Source: Macrolepiota albuminosa (taxonomy: Eukaryota; Basidiomycota; Agaricomycetes; Agaricales; Agaricaceae). Taken from it: DNA of 64,000 nt. The stretch covers positions 1,042,831-1,106,830 of the forward strand of contig JAMWFC010000028.1 in assembly GCA_027475525.1 (NCBI GenBank), given 5' to 3'. Within the stretch, counting starts at the first letter, position 1. Every line of letters begins with the position of its first letter. The notes beneath the pieces are model-generated. The model was not told the origin of the DNA, made no database searches, and was given only the letters and a program-made list of their open reading frames with translations. The position numbers and the translations under genes were made by a program. Of this stretch, positions 24,002 to 34,899 are shown one piece after another.

Positions 24002-27000
24002 TTGCAAATGACTAATCCTGATGATCATTGTGCACATAAAAGTAGAAGATCTACTTCAGTGGTTATACCACTTCATTTTGGAACTGGGAGTAGAGAGTCT
24101 GGAGATAGAGAGTCTGGAGGAGGAGGGTTTGGAGGTATAGAGTCTGGGGGAAGAGAGTCTGGGGGTATAGGGTCTGGGGGTAGAGAGTCTGGGGATATGC
24201 CTATTGCTGCTCAGAATCCATTTGCTATTGTCATTCCTTAAACTCTTTTGCCTGAAGGATGAGATGCACCTTTACAGAATCCTATACCTAGAATGGTGCC
24301 ACCTCTACCTGTTTCTACATCCAGAAGAAACAATAGGCCTAGAATGGTACCACTTCTACCTGCTCTACCTCTTCCTATACATAGAAGAGACAACCAGCCT
24401 ACTATTGCTCCACTTCTTGTGGACATTCCTGAAACTGTTCTGCCTGAAGGATGAGATACTCCTTTACAGAATCCTATGCCTATGGTGCCACCCCTACCTG
24501 CTCTGGCATTTAGAAGAGTCAGAAATATATCTGTACAGAATTTTATGCCATCTCTGCCAGCTGCCACACTAGCAGAATTACAAGAGCAGAAAAGGCTGAG
24601 ACATATAGCTATGGTTCAAGAACAAGAGAGGCAACAGGAATTGGCACAAGCAATAGTAGAGAAGCAACAAAGAGTCCTACCAGAAGATCCTAGAAATAAT
24701 CCTGCTGAGGATATGGAGGAGGACTTGAAATATGTGGATCCACCTATGCAAATTCTACCAGCACCTCCTATCCTACAAAGGGTTGAGCATATTCAAGACA
24801 TAAATGCTCTTCCAAGAAGAAGACAGCCTTATATAGAGGAACCCTCAGCACATTATCTTGGTCTTATGGATGTCATATGTCCACACTGTCAGGCTCTACA
24901 TTGGGATGCTGAAAAGCTCACCAGTTCTACTAGACATCATACAAAATTTGGCATGTGCTGTCTGCAAAGCCAGATTGATTTGCCTAGACTTGCAGATGCT
25001 CTACCAGAACTGCTTGGCTTACTCCAAGGCCATCATGCTCTTTCTGATGCTTTCAAAGCATCTCATCTATTCATCAATACAATGCTGCTTTTGCATTTAC
25101 ATCTCTGGGAGTCAAAATTGACCAGGCAATTACCAATGCTCCTGGATCATACAGCTTTAGGATTAATGGAGAGCTCCATTATCTGACAGGTGCTTTGCTT
25201 CCAACTAAAAGCAATCATCCTGTGTATGCACAACTCTACTTCTATGATCACAATCAACAATTGGCTTTTTGTCAAGGAAGCAATCCTAGATTGGATCCAC
25301 AGATAATGGCCTCTTTGCAGGATATGCTTCATAGAGTCAATCCTTTTATTGGCTTATACAAGCTTGCAAAGCAGATTATGACAAAAGTTCCTGAAGGCCA
25401 ACCACAAAGGCTTTCTGTTCAACTTAGGGCTGACTTTGAAGATCATCAATGCTATAACAACCCTAATAAACAGGAAGGAGTTGCAGAAATTATACCAGGA
25501 GATGGCTCTGAAGAATAGTCAGATCATCGTGACATTGTCCTGCATTTGCATAGAGGTCAATTGAAGTGAATCAGCCATCTGCACCCCTATTATACTCCTC
25601 TGCATTACACCATTATATTTCCAACTGGAGAACCTGGATTTCACACCGATATTCAATCTCAATTTGGACTAGCAGGTGAACAGAGAACCAAAAAAGTCAG
25701 CCAAACTGCATATTATGCATATAGACTACAGCAGAGGGCTTTGAAAGCTAATGCTGCATTGCTTTGGAGTGGCAGACTGTTCCAACAATATGTTGTGGAT
25801 GCATAGGCATCAACAGAACAATCAAAGCTCAATTGGGTTCGACAAAATCAAAAAAAGATTAGGGCTAAAGTTTACCAAGGGATGGTTGATGCGGCTGCTG
25901 GAGATGAAGACTTATGCAGGCAAAGCCAATGTGTGGTCCTCCCCTCTTCTCATGTTAGAAGTGAACAACACATGCAGCAACTATTTTAGGACTCTATGGC
26001 TATTTGCAGACATTTCCACAAACCAGATCTCTTTATCACTATGACTGCCAATCTAAAGTGGCCAGAAATAGAAGAGGCTCTGCTGAAGGAACCTATGATT
26101 AATGGAAAGAGGCAAACAGCTTCTGATTGTCCAAATATTGTTGCCAGAGTATTTGAACTTCAGAAAAATGCTCTTTTGAAGGATATAAAAGATGGTCTGT
26201 TTGAAAAATGTGTTGTCCATACTATTGAATTTCAAAAGAGGGGACTTCTACATATACATATCTTGATCTTTTTCTATCATCATGACAAGATCAAAGATGC
26301 AGCTCATGTGGACACTATTGTTTCTGCTCAAATTCCTGATCCAGTAACTCAGCCTCAATTGTATCAGGTATTGGCTTTGCTTGAATTATCACTATTGTTT
26401 CTGCTCAAATTCCTGATCCAGTAACTCAGCCTCAATTGTATCAGGTATTGGCTTTGCTTGAATTATCAATGCAGTGACTTACCTTTGTTATTAGGTTGTT
26501 ACTACCAATATGGTTCATGGTCCATGTGGAGCAGATTTTCCCAATGCCAAGTGCATGGTAGATGGCAAATATTCCAAGAGATATCCCAAGGAATTTCAGG
26601 AGGCTACACAGTATGGTGATGATGGCTATCCTCAATATGCCAGACCTAACAATGGCTGCTTTTTTGAAAAGCATGGTTGTCATTATGACAATTGTAATGT
26701 TGTCTCATACAATCCATATCTCTCAGCCAAATTCCAATGTCATATCAATGTGGAAGTCTGTGCTTCAGTGGATGCAATCAAATACATTCACAAGTACATT
26801 TACAAGGGCCATGATAGGACAACTTTGGAGATTGCTAGGGAGGAGAGGGATGAAATCAAGGAACACTTGGATGCTAGATACATTTCTGCTCCTGAGGCTT
26901 GCTGGCACATCTTTGAATTCAACATGTATGCTGAATATCCTTTAGTGTATAGATTGCCTGTACACTTGGAAAATCAGCATGAAGTTTATTTCTCAGATGA

Positions 27001-27667
27001 TAAACCAATACAGGTGGTAGCTGCTAGACCCAATGCAGACAAGACTGCACTCACAGCTTGGTTTGAAGCCAATACCAGGTTTCCCAATAATAACACCACT
27101 TATCAGAACTTTCCAACCAAGTTTATTTATGAGGCATCTAAACAGAGTTGGAAGGAGAGGCAGAGAGGTACAGCAATTGGGAGGATATACTTTGCTTCAC
27201 CAAGACAGGGAGAAAGGTTCTATCTCAGGATGCTCTTGACTGTTGTAACCAATGCAACTTCATGGGCTGATCTCAGGACAGTCAATGGCCATATCTATCC
27301 CACTTATCAAGAAGCATGCAAGGCTCTAGGTCTTTTGGAGGATGATGCAGAATGGAGACAGTGTCTCACTGAAGCTGCTCCAATCCAACTAGGATCAGCT
27401 CTCAGACAGCTGTTTTGCACTATTCTATTCCACTGTGCTCCTGCCACTCCTAAGGCTCTATGGAATGAATTCAAGCATTTTATCTGTAATGATCTACAAC
27501 ACAGATTGGAACATATGAGACAGTACAGGGACCGAGTCTTTTCCAATGAAGATGTTTATGACTATGGCCTTTATCTCATCAATGACACTTTGATGAATTT
27601 TGGGAAAACTCTGAAAGATTTTCTCAATATGCCAGAAGCTCAACAAAATTGGAATACAGTTCCAGGT
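24002..27667 (+). pseudogene. Helitron N-terminal and Rep (HUH) region, broken
   Basis: The start (24002-24240) encodes a Gly/Ser/Glu-rich repeat (RESGDRESGGGGFGGIESGG). After TAA and two TGA codons the frame continues with CPHCQALHWDAEKL and CCLQS, a Cys/His cluster typical of the Helitron N-terminus. Next come PVYAQLYFYDHNQQL and LHYTIIFPTGEPGFH, both characteristic of Helitron-like proteins. The Rep core shows KPDLFITMTANLKWPEI and QKRGLLHIHILIF, whose HIH is the metal-binding HUH motif. An intron at ~26368 to 26494 (GTATTGGC to TTATTAG; 50 nt once the 77-bp duplication is collapsed) joins PQLYQ to VVTTNMVHGPCG. Stops and frameshifts make the protein inactive. Confidence 0.82.
26313..26466. 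repeat. exact 77-bp tandem duplication (site 3 of 7)
   Basis: Bases 26313-26389 recur exactly at 26390-26466, across an exon/intron boundary of the Helitron gene. Collapsing the pair leaves a normal 50-nt intron, GTATTGGC to TTATTAG, which supports an assembly origin. Confidence 0.95.
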
Positions 27668-28817
27668 AATTGGCATTTGCATAAAAGATTGACTTGAATA
27701 CTGATTAAACTATTCTTCTAGGCAATAGGCTTTTAGAAGATGAAACTAATTATGATGTTGAGGAGCTAAAGCAAAGAGTGGAGGAAAACAAGGCCAAGTT
27801 CAATGTGGAACAACTGGAGACCTTTGATGCTGTCATAAATTCTGTGAACAACAATTTGGGCAGGATGCTATTCATTCACAGTGCTGGAGGATGTGGCAAA
27901 ACCTTTGTCTGCAATACTCTGGCTGCTGCTATTCATTCTAATGGAGATGTGGCATTATGTGTAGCATCATCTGGCATTGCTGCCTTATTGTTGGAAGGGG
28001 GTAGGACAGCTCATTCAAGATTCAAAATTCCCATTCCTGCTCTTGACACATCCATTGCCAATATCAAGAGAGGAACCCAGTTATCACAGCTCATACTTCA
28101 CACCAAAGTTGTTATTTGGGATGAAGTTTCAATGCAACACAAAAATGCCATTGATTCTGTAGATTGTGGCTTCAGGGACATCTTCGATAACGACATTTCC
28201 TTTGGTGGAGTTACTGTGGTTTTTGGAGGGGACTTTAGGCAAACTCTTCCAGTGGTTTCACATGGACTCAGGCAGCAGATGATTGCTGCTTTACTCAAAA
28301 GAGGCCGACTTTGGGATCATATTCAAGTCCACTACTTGGTTCAAAATATGTGGTTGGAGCAGACTGCAGAGAATATTGCTCATGCAGCTTGGTTGTTGGA
28401 TGTTGGTGCAGGGAAAAATTTAGGACTTGGAGAAACAGTAAAGCTGCCTTAAAGGATGATCTGTGATAACAATTCTATCACTGGATTGATTTCTTCCATA
28501 TATCCTGATATTGGTCATCCTCAAAATGATTAGTATTACCTGGACCAGACTATTCTCTCTGGCAAGAACTCTGATATAGAGGAGATCAATGCAGAAGTTC
28601 TAGAGAGGTATCCAGGGGAAGAAAGGATCTTACAGAGTGCAGATTCTGTTCTCTCTGATAACAGGAATCCTGATGGCCTTGCATTATATCCTGTGGAATA
28701 TCTCAACTCTTTGAAAGCCAATAGTTTGCCTTTGGCTAAATTGGCTTTGAAGATTGGAGTTCCTGTCATGCTCCTCAGGAATCTGGACACAACTAAAGGA
28801 CTTTGTAATGGAACAAG

Positions 28818-28971
28818 AATGATTGTCACTCACATTAGCACCAGAGTCCTCAGATGTCATATTATCAGTGGAGATGCCAAGTTTGCAGGTTCAAAATGAT
28901 TGTCACTCACATTAGCACCAGAGTCCTCAGATGTCATATTATCAGTGGAGATGCCAAGTTTGCAGGTTCAA
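28818..28971. repeat. exact 77-bp tandem duplication (site 4 of 7)
   Basis: Bases 28818-28894 recur exactly at 28895-28971 inside the Pif1 frame. The duplication shifts the frame by two; with one copy, MIVTHISTRVLRCH runs straight into STVLIPRINLDASEED. Confidence 0.95.
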
Positions 28972-29145
28972 CTGTTTTGATTCCAAGGATCAATCTAGAT
29001 GCCTCTGAAGAGGATATGCCAATACTATTATGCAGGAGACAGTTTCCAATTCGATTGGCCTTTGCTATAACTATCAACAAGTCTTGAGGGCAATCAGTCA
29101 AGCATGTTGAATTGGACCTTTAATTACCTGTTTTTACACATGGCC

Positions 29146-29409
29146 AACTTTATGTTGCACTTTCTTGATGCACATCAGGAGATTGTATCAAGGTGATTTT
29201 GTCAGAAGAAAATACATCAAAAAACTTTATGTTGCACTTTCTTGATGCACATCAGGAGATTGTATCAAGGTGATTTTGTCAGAAGAAAATACATCAAAAA
29301 TGACTGCAAATATTGTATATCAAGAAGTCCTGGAGATTGTATCAAGGTGATTTTGTCAGAAGAAAATACATCAAAAATGACTGCAAATATTGTATATCAA
29401 GAAGTCCTG
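29146..29409. repeat. two overlapping exact 77-bp tandem duplications (sites 5 and 6 of 7)
   Basis: Bases 29146-29222 recur at 29223-29299, and 29255-29331 recur at 29332-29408. Both are exact apart from chance one-base extensions. Collapsing both restores one continuous Pif1 C-terminal frame. Confidence 0.95.
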
Positions 29410-29439
29410 AATGGTTTACAAATGTAAGTGTGATTGTTA

Positions 29440-29963
29440 ATTAACTACTTATTACTAACTTTTATATTTTAGCATCTAACTTGATATTTGTTGATACTAT
29501 ACATATAACTTGGAATTGTAGCATTATTTCTCGGGTTTACAAATGTGAGTGTGATTGTTAATTACCTACTTATTACTAACTTTTATATTTTAGCATTTAA
29601 CTTCATATTTATTGTAACTGTACTAATAGAATATATATAACTTGGAATTGTAACATCATTTCTTGATAAATGTGAACCTCTCTATTCATTCACAACACAT
29701 GCTAAAATCAGTAAGACATAATAAAAGTAAGATCATGATAGAAGCTGGGTTACTAATATACATATTTGAAACCCCTAACTAAACAAAGTGAGGTTGGAGT
29801 GCAGACTGAGTTACTCATATACATACTTGAAGCCCTAACCAAACGAAGTGAGGTTGGGGTGGCAGCTAAGTTACTTATACATATTTGGAGCCCTAACCGA
29901 ACAAAGTGAGGTTGGGTGCATATGGTCTCAACACCAAGTTGACATACTTTCTGATGCCTGTGA
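29440..29963. repeat. Helitron 3' flank with minisatellites
   Basis: No gene is seen. At 29404-29660 a ~115-bp unit (AAATGTAAGTGTGATTGTTA ... ACTTGGAATTGTA) occurs twice, diverged. At ~29748-29918 a ~60-bp unit (GTTACT..TATACATA..TTTG..CCCTAAC..AAC.AAGTGAGGTTGG) occurs three times. The stretch ends at the left boundary of the second F-box duplication. Confidence 0.7.
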
Positions 29964-32509
29964 AGAAGCTAAATAAGAAAACCATGACTCAGAACAGACT
30001 AACTCATTCTGAATGTGACTCTTTATCGAACGCAAGCATCTCCTGCAGCATCTAGATCTAACATACAAGAAATCAACCCCTCCTGATACCTTTCATAGTT
30101 ATTGCTCCGAGCGAGTTCCGTGGCACGTTTGAGTTCGGCGTCGCTAAGATCCGCGCGTACCATGCGTACATGCTCGCCGCATTGATTATGCTGTAAAGCA
30201 TCCTGCACCTATATACCCCGATGAGGACAAAATCGAAAAATCGAAAAATAACTGACTGCCAAAGGCCATGACATCAAAGACCGCCCGTTGCTCGACGAAC
30301 ATCCATGACACTCAAGAATTAACGCAGGCCATTGAACATCCTCTATAGTTGTAGTGTCAGGGTTGAATCCTACCACTTCCAGGATGGCTTTTGCAAGAGA
30401 GTATGTCTCGGCAGCAAAGAATATCCTTTTGTTATCCTCATTCCATCTACATGTGTTATAGGATGCGGTTAAAGTCGCACAATCATGCTTGAGTACTCCA
30501 GGATACTGAAGTAGATGATATAGATCACACTGTCTCCAACAAGAAAAGAATGTCGTCGCAAGTGAAAGGGGGTCTGCACCACTTGGTTGGCTAGTTGGTG
30601 TTGTACCAGCAATAACAATGTTCCGAAGGTTTCTGTCGCAGTACTGACGCCAACCTTGAACTGCTTCAAGCACCATAGATTCCGGAAATTCAACAGCTTC
30701 TTCCGTCGGCGCCTCCAGAAGCGCCGAAATTCGCCCTGACGATTCAATTTCAAAGATACGGGGGAAAATCACCTTGTCGCCATTCTTGGTCAGCAGATCG
30801 CGCAGATGGTAGAAACGCTTCGACAGAAGACACTGGCGACTTCTCTTAGCCTCCGAATGGGCTCTTTGCAGTCGTTCGGCCCGATTCTGCTCCAATTTTT
30901 CGATGATTTCGTCCTTGATATTTTGCCACACTAGAAAATTGTCATATGATCAAGCGAACACAGATCCTACTGTGTGACTTACCACGATCCGTGAGTTCTC
31001 TCGGTTGGTTAACGGATGGCCAACTTCTTATATCTCGCATTTTTGCAAGTTCCTCCTCCCAACCTAGCAACATACTCCGTCAAGGGTGGAGGAAGTGGTG
31101 AATAAGGAAACTCACCAAGATCAGTTAATCTTTGTTTGATGCTGACGAAGGCAGAGTCGGATGAGGTTAAAAGCTCACATCGAACGATCACTTACGCCTC
31201 GTATCGGCGCTTGCGAAGTTGTTCATGTTCAACAACACGTTGATGGTTTTGATTTTCCAGCCATTTCTCGCATAGGCGACCGTGCTGGAGTAGCAAGTGA
31301 ATGAAGGAAGGGTCGGGAATTCAGAAAGCAACTGACAGCAATCCGACGTTGTCTTTCGTCTTTGTGTTTCTGTATCCAAGCTTCCTGTGCTCTAGAATCA
31401 GATTTGCCAAGTTCCTTAAATTCTTTAAGTATTTGGTTTGCAGATACTACACAGATCGAGTGATCATCATTGACTGGAAGAGTTTCGGCTGATAAAGTGT
31501 CAGTGGATGTTAACATTAATCATCAAAAGGTTGCATCACTTTTGGTTCGCCAGCTGATTGAAGGTAGCACGGGCACAATAGCAGGATATTCGCTGGCTCC
31601 CAACAAATTATAGACCCTAGATCATGGAGAAACCCTTTCACTAAGTATGTAGGGACCAGCCTGACTAGATTGCTCACCGAATTAGCCCTTTCTTGGGGCG
31701 AAACAGCCCGTGCTTGTGCTTGGACGTGATGCATGTACCACAAACACGCCGACGGGCAGACCATATAAAAAATCGTCCTTTTGTCTTGCAATTGCAATAC
31801 TTGAAGAAGGATCAGTCATGATAAACTCGAATAAAGGCTTGAAGAACGGACATCACAGAGTGACTCGAAGATGAGGCTAGCATATTGCACTTCGTTGAGA
31901 TCATCTGGACAATCGGGAAAGTCGTCAAGGTTTAGTCGTGCTTGTTTCCAGACACATTCAGCCGATTTCGTTATTAAGATACGCTGAAGAGCCTTGCACA
32001 TTCGGGAGAGGGACAAAACCTCGACAGGAGTAAGGTACATGAAAATCTGACAGTATCATATAAGAGTCGGACGTTTATAGAACCAAATTGACGTCTACCT
32101 CGTAGAGTATGTCAAGAGGCATTTCAACAATATCCTTAAGTGCTCCTCGACGTCCACGCACGTTTTTCAACTGCAAACTGGGGTGAAGACTTGACACGTT
32201 TGGCTTTGACAGCTTGCTGCGCTTCTGAGGTCGAACAGGTGATTGGTCACCTCCTTTAGAATCTATACCTTTGTTCCCATGCTTTACGATGGCCAAATTG
32301 GGCTTAGGCGACTCCAGGTCAGCAGCTGGACTTGTTCTGACTGCTGTCGAGCCGGTAAGGCGAGCAGAGCGTCGAGACATTGCTACTCGTGAAAATCAGG
32401 ATGAAGATAAGGAGCTAAGACACGTTGATCTAAAACTCATTAGTAAGAGTCACAGCAGACACGCAAGGTTGGCGCCTCACGTGAATCTCACGTGCTCGAG
32501 AATTCCAGG
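29964..32509. repeat. segmental duplication, copy 2 (partner 15154-17690)
   Basis: This is the partner of the 15154-17690 segment, in the same orientation and of nearly equal length. It contains an intact F-box gene and normal CpG content. Upstream of it (32510 onward) the sequence has no counterpart next to copy 1. Confidence 0.9.
30023..32380 (-). CDS. F-box protein, paralogue 2 of 3 (627 aa)
   Basis: This is a near-identical paralogue of the 15213-17560 gene with the same ten-exon structure: 32099-32380, 31852-32046, 31678-31799, 31540-31616, 31337-31488, 31196-31284, 31116-31141, 30983-31063, 30257-30930 and 30023-30208. All introns keep their splice sites and the frame is continuous. 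Exon 9 is 9 nt longer than in paralogue 1, around the SKRFYHLRDLLTKNGDK segment. The F-box reads IFMYLTPVEVLSLSRMCKAL, and the Cys pairs read YCNCKTKGRFF and VCGTCITSKHKHG. As an SCF adaptor its substrate is unknown. Intactness of both copies suggests either recent duplication or selection to keep both. Confidence 0.82.
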
Positions 32510-33400
32510 GTTACTGCTTATGTTTTTCCGGCCACCTGCCGCCATCTGTCTTTCCAATTACTCTTCCTTGACACCTTGCTCAAAAATTATAGTGAATTCA
32601 GGTGCATGGGAGCGTTGTGGTTTGAAACAATAGAGATAACAGTCCAAAACGTTTAACATAACTCAGATTTTCGATACAGTCATCCCTCCACCCCCAAAGG
32701 TAGAGTTTCGTCAACTTGAAATGTATCGATGGAAAACTAGATGGTGAACGGCTCTCTGCTCATTGAAGGAAATGTACCCATTGAGGTTAATGTCACGACT
32801 CAAAAGGTCACTAGGCTCTGATTTATGGAAGAGGAACTTTAAGCGACATACTTGGCTGTTAAGGAAATCGACGAAGAAACGAATGACAACCGTAGTAATG
32901 TACATATCTGAAACGTTATCTCATAACTTGTTCACGGTCGTTATAACTACGCCGTGATTTCCTAGGTTTATGGCGATCAAGGCAGCTGCAGGTCGTATGG
33001 AAAGTATCTCGACATTACGGAAGCATTCAGCCTTCCGACTGTACTCCCTGACACACACCTCTTTGAATATTTGAGAATCTTCCTGTCGTACAAAAATCAA
33101 AAGATCTCCAGTCTTCAATTCCAACAAAGTCGAAAGAATACTATATACTGCAATGGTCGACATCTGCGGATATGAAATAAAGCCAGAGCAGACGGACGAA
33201 GAAGAAACAGATCAGCAAGACACGGGAGCCAGTTCTTATTTCGAAAAGTATAAGGTTATCCAAAAAAAAATTATTCATGACGACGCGCCTTGCGATATCA
33301 GAGCAAAGAACGAAATTTTTTGAAGTTGGTATATCATAGTAGTACAATGAGAAAACTATCAATCAGACCATCAAAAGCCGAAACACCATTAATGAATAAC
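32510..33400 (-). other. relic of a neighbour gene shared with the third F-box locus
   Basis: On the minus strand at ~32700-32800 a short coding-like segment (DINLNGYISFNEQRAVHH, then HRYI) is related to one at 58081-58160 on the plus strand (DMNLSKLNISTEQRACYH, then HRFK). In both places it lies upstream of an F-box paralogue in the same direction. Another open frame at 32921-33163 (minus) may belong to the same gene. I cannot build a full gene or name a function. Confidence 0.35.
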
Positions 33401-34776
33401 TCAGCAACGGGAAAATTCCCTCCTAAGCTGCTCCACCCATGCCATCACAAAATACACAATCCCCGCCGGTAGTGCACATTTGATACCAACCTCTTTCCAA
33501 TCCCACCTTCTCCCACCCCACGCACCACCACCCCACCGCTTCCAATATCCATTCTTACTGCTTTTCTTTCCTGCATCCTTTCCCTGGCTACCCTGGCTAT
33601 CCCGTTTATCCCGGTCTCGGTCTCGCACCTCCCGTGTCTCCCACCATAGGTTACTTGTAACCCATATTTGCACACCGCGACTTATACACGTTGTTGTTCC
33701 GATTACTGCCCAGACGATGACGGGCCTCTTCCTATGCTCGAGTATTGAGCATGTGAGCTGTGTCGCAGGCCAGCAAATGCCTTGTAATGCAAGCAGACGA
33801 ATCAGTGTTGATAATGGTGAATAATACAACCGCCATCTGGTCAAGAGTCCGGTGGTTAGAGAAAGGCACTGCCAGCCGGTGAGTATGGCCCATAGGGCCG
33901 AAACCGCATAGTCGACACGTTGAGGAGCATGTGGTCCTTCAGAAGGCCGATATATATGGTATATGTGGTAGAGGGCGCCGAAGACAGCAGGGACGATAGA
34001 GAGAAGACGGGAGAATTCAAAGAGGAGCGGTGTTAGTCGTTGTTGAAGGGTGTTAGGAGGTACAAGTGGTTCTGAAGCGGGAATAATCCGTGCCGTAGGT
34101 AGATGCCGGGGCTAAACAAAATCGTCGAATGGCAAATTCAAAGGATGCATGAAGTAGAACGTACTGGTTCGTCAATCTCAGTCTCCGTTTCTCCAGCACC
34201 ACCCCGTCCTGGTGTTGTGCATATCGTTTTTGGCCGCTCTCGATGTCGAGCAGAAGTACCAATGCCAAGAATCCGGTTTCGCAGGCCCAGCATCGGCGAA
34301 GGATTCTTTGCAGGCCCCAACCACGCCATGCGTACGAAGCCCTCGTCCTCTTCCCCCCGATCATCCTCACTTTCGCTGTAGACCTGCGCCGACATTCGGC
34401 AAGAGTAAGGGCTCTGAAGCGGGGTGTGATTCAGATGTGGGGTCGATTTTGACTTGAACCCAGGGATATTGGGTGAGGTATTGCTGGTGTCCAGCGCCGA
34501 ATACGCCGGAGGCGTATCTACCGACATACAGGGGTACTTCTGCGGTAAAGAAGAGCTGAATTCGTCCAGGGATTTACGTGTTCGCGGTCGCGAGCACGTC
34601 TGGGAAGCCAAGCTCGCGTAGTGTTTCGGGAGAGGTTTCTCTCGCGGTTCCTCTGCGTCAAATTGGATGATGGTCGTTAGAGGAGCTCGAAATAGAAGAG
34701 ATGAACGACGCGAGATCAGTTTGTAAGGTCTACACCGTGCTTTATCTTGTAAAGAGCTTTGACTGGTGGGGAACAT
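33401..34776 (-). CDS. EOS1: EOS1-family N-glycosylation membrane protein
   Basis: The predicted product is 440 aa. Two exons (34165-34776 and 33401-34111) are separated by a 53-nt intron (GTACGT to TTTAG) in phase 0. The C-terminal half matches the fungal Eos1 family, ER membrane proteins needed for N-glycosylation and oxidative-stress tolerance in yeast. Recognisable blocks are SIVPAVFGALYHIYHIY, VDYAVSALWAILTGWQCLSL, TRWRLYYSPLSTLIRLLALQ, VVWAVIGTTTC-like and CALPAGIVYFVMAW. They form about five membrane segments. The N-terminal ~200 residues are Ser/Pro/Arg-rich, soluble and variable in the family. The start at 34776 is a choice: an in-frame ATG at 34830 would add 18 residues. The family assignment is firm, the N-terminus is not. 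Confidence 0.78.
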
Positions 34777-34899
34777 CAGAAGTGCAAGGGTTGGATAAGG
34801 ATAAGCACGAATAGTGGTATATATAAACAAGTTTTCTTACATTCTTCGCTTGCCTGGGAAACTGACTCAAAGATAACGCTATTATACTGGCCCGAAAAT

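Larger units (their letters stand above)
27722..29428 (+). pseudogene. Helitron Pif1-family helicase region, broken
   Basis: A 55-nt intron just upstream (GTAATTGG to TTCTTCTAG) joins NTVPG to NRLLEDETNYDVEEL. The helicase shows Walker A SAGGCGKT (~27880), LCVASSGIAALLL, the DEVSM Walker B motif (VIWDEVSMQHKNAID) and VVFGGDFRQTLPVV. The later motif GQLYVALS and the C-terminal LSEENTSKMTANIVYQEVL follow only after exact 77-bp duplications are collapsed. Stops include TGA at expected CGA positions (LS-stop-CTSGD, where LSRCTSGD is usual). The domain is therefore recognisable but not functional. Confidence 0.85.
24002..29450 (+). mobile_element. decayed Helitron (Rep + Pif1-like helicase)
   Basis: One broken reading frame runs through this region with the order found in Helitrons: a zinc-finger N-terminus, a HUH Rep endonuclease domain and a Pif1-family helicase. 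At least two spliced introns can be inferred. Many stops are TGA where CGA is expected. Four exact 77-bp tandem duplications further disturb the frame. The terminal TC and CTRR ends were not located, so the limits given are those of coding homology. Confidence 0.85.
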
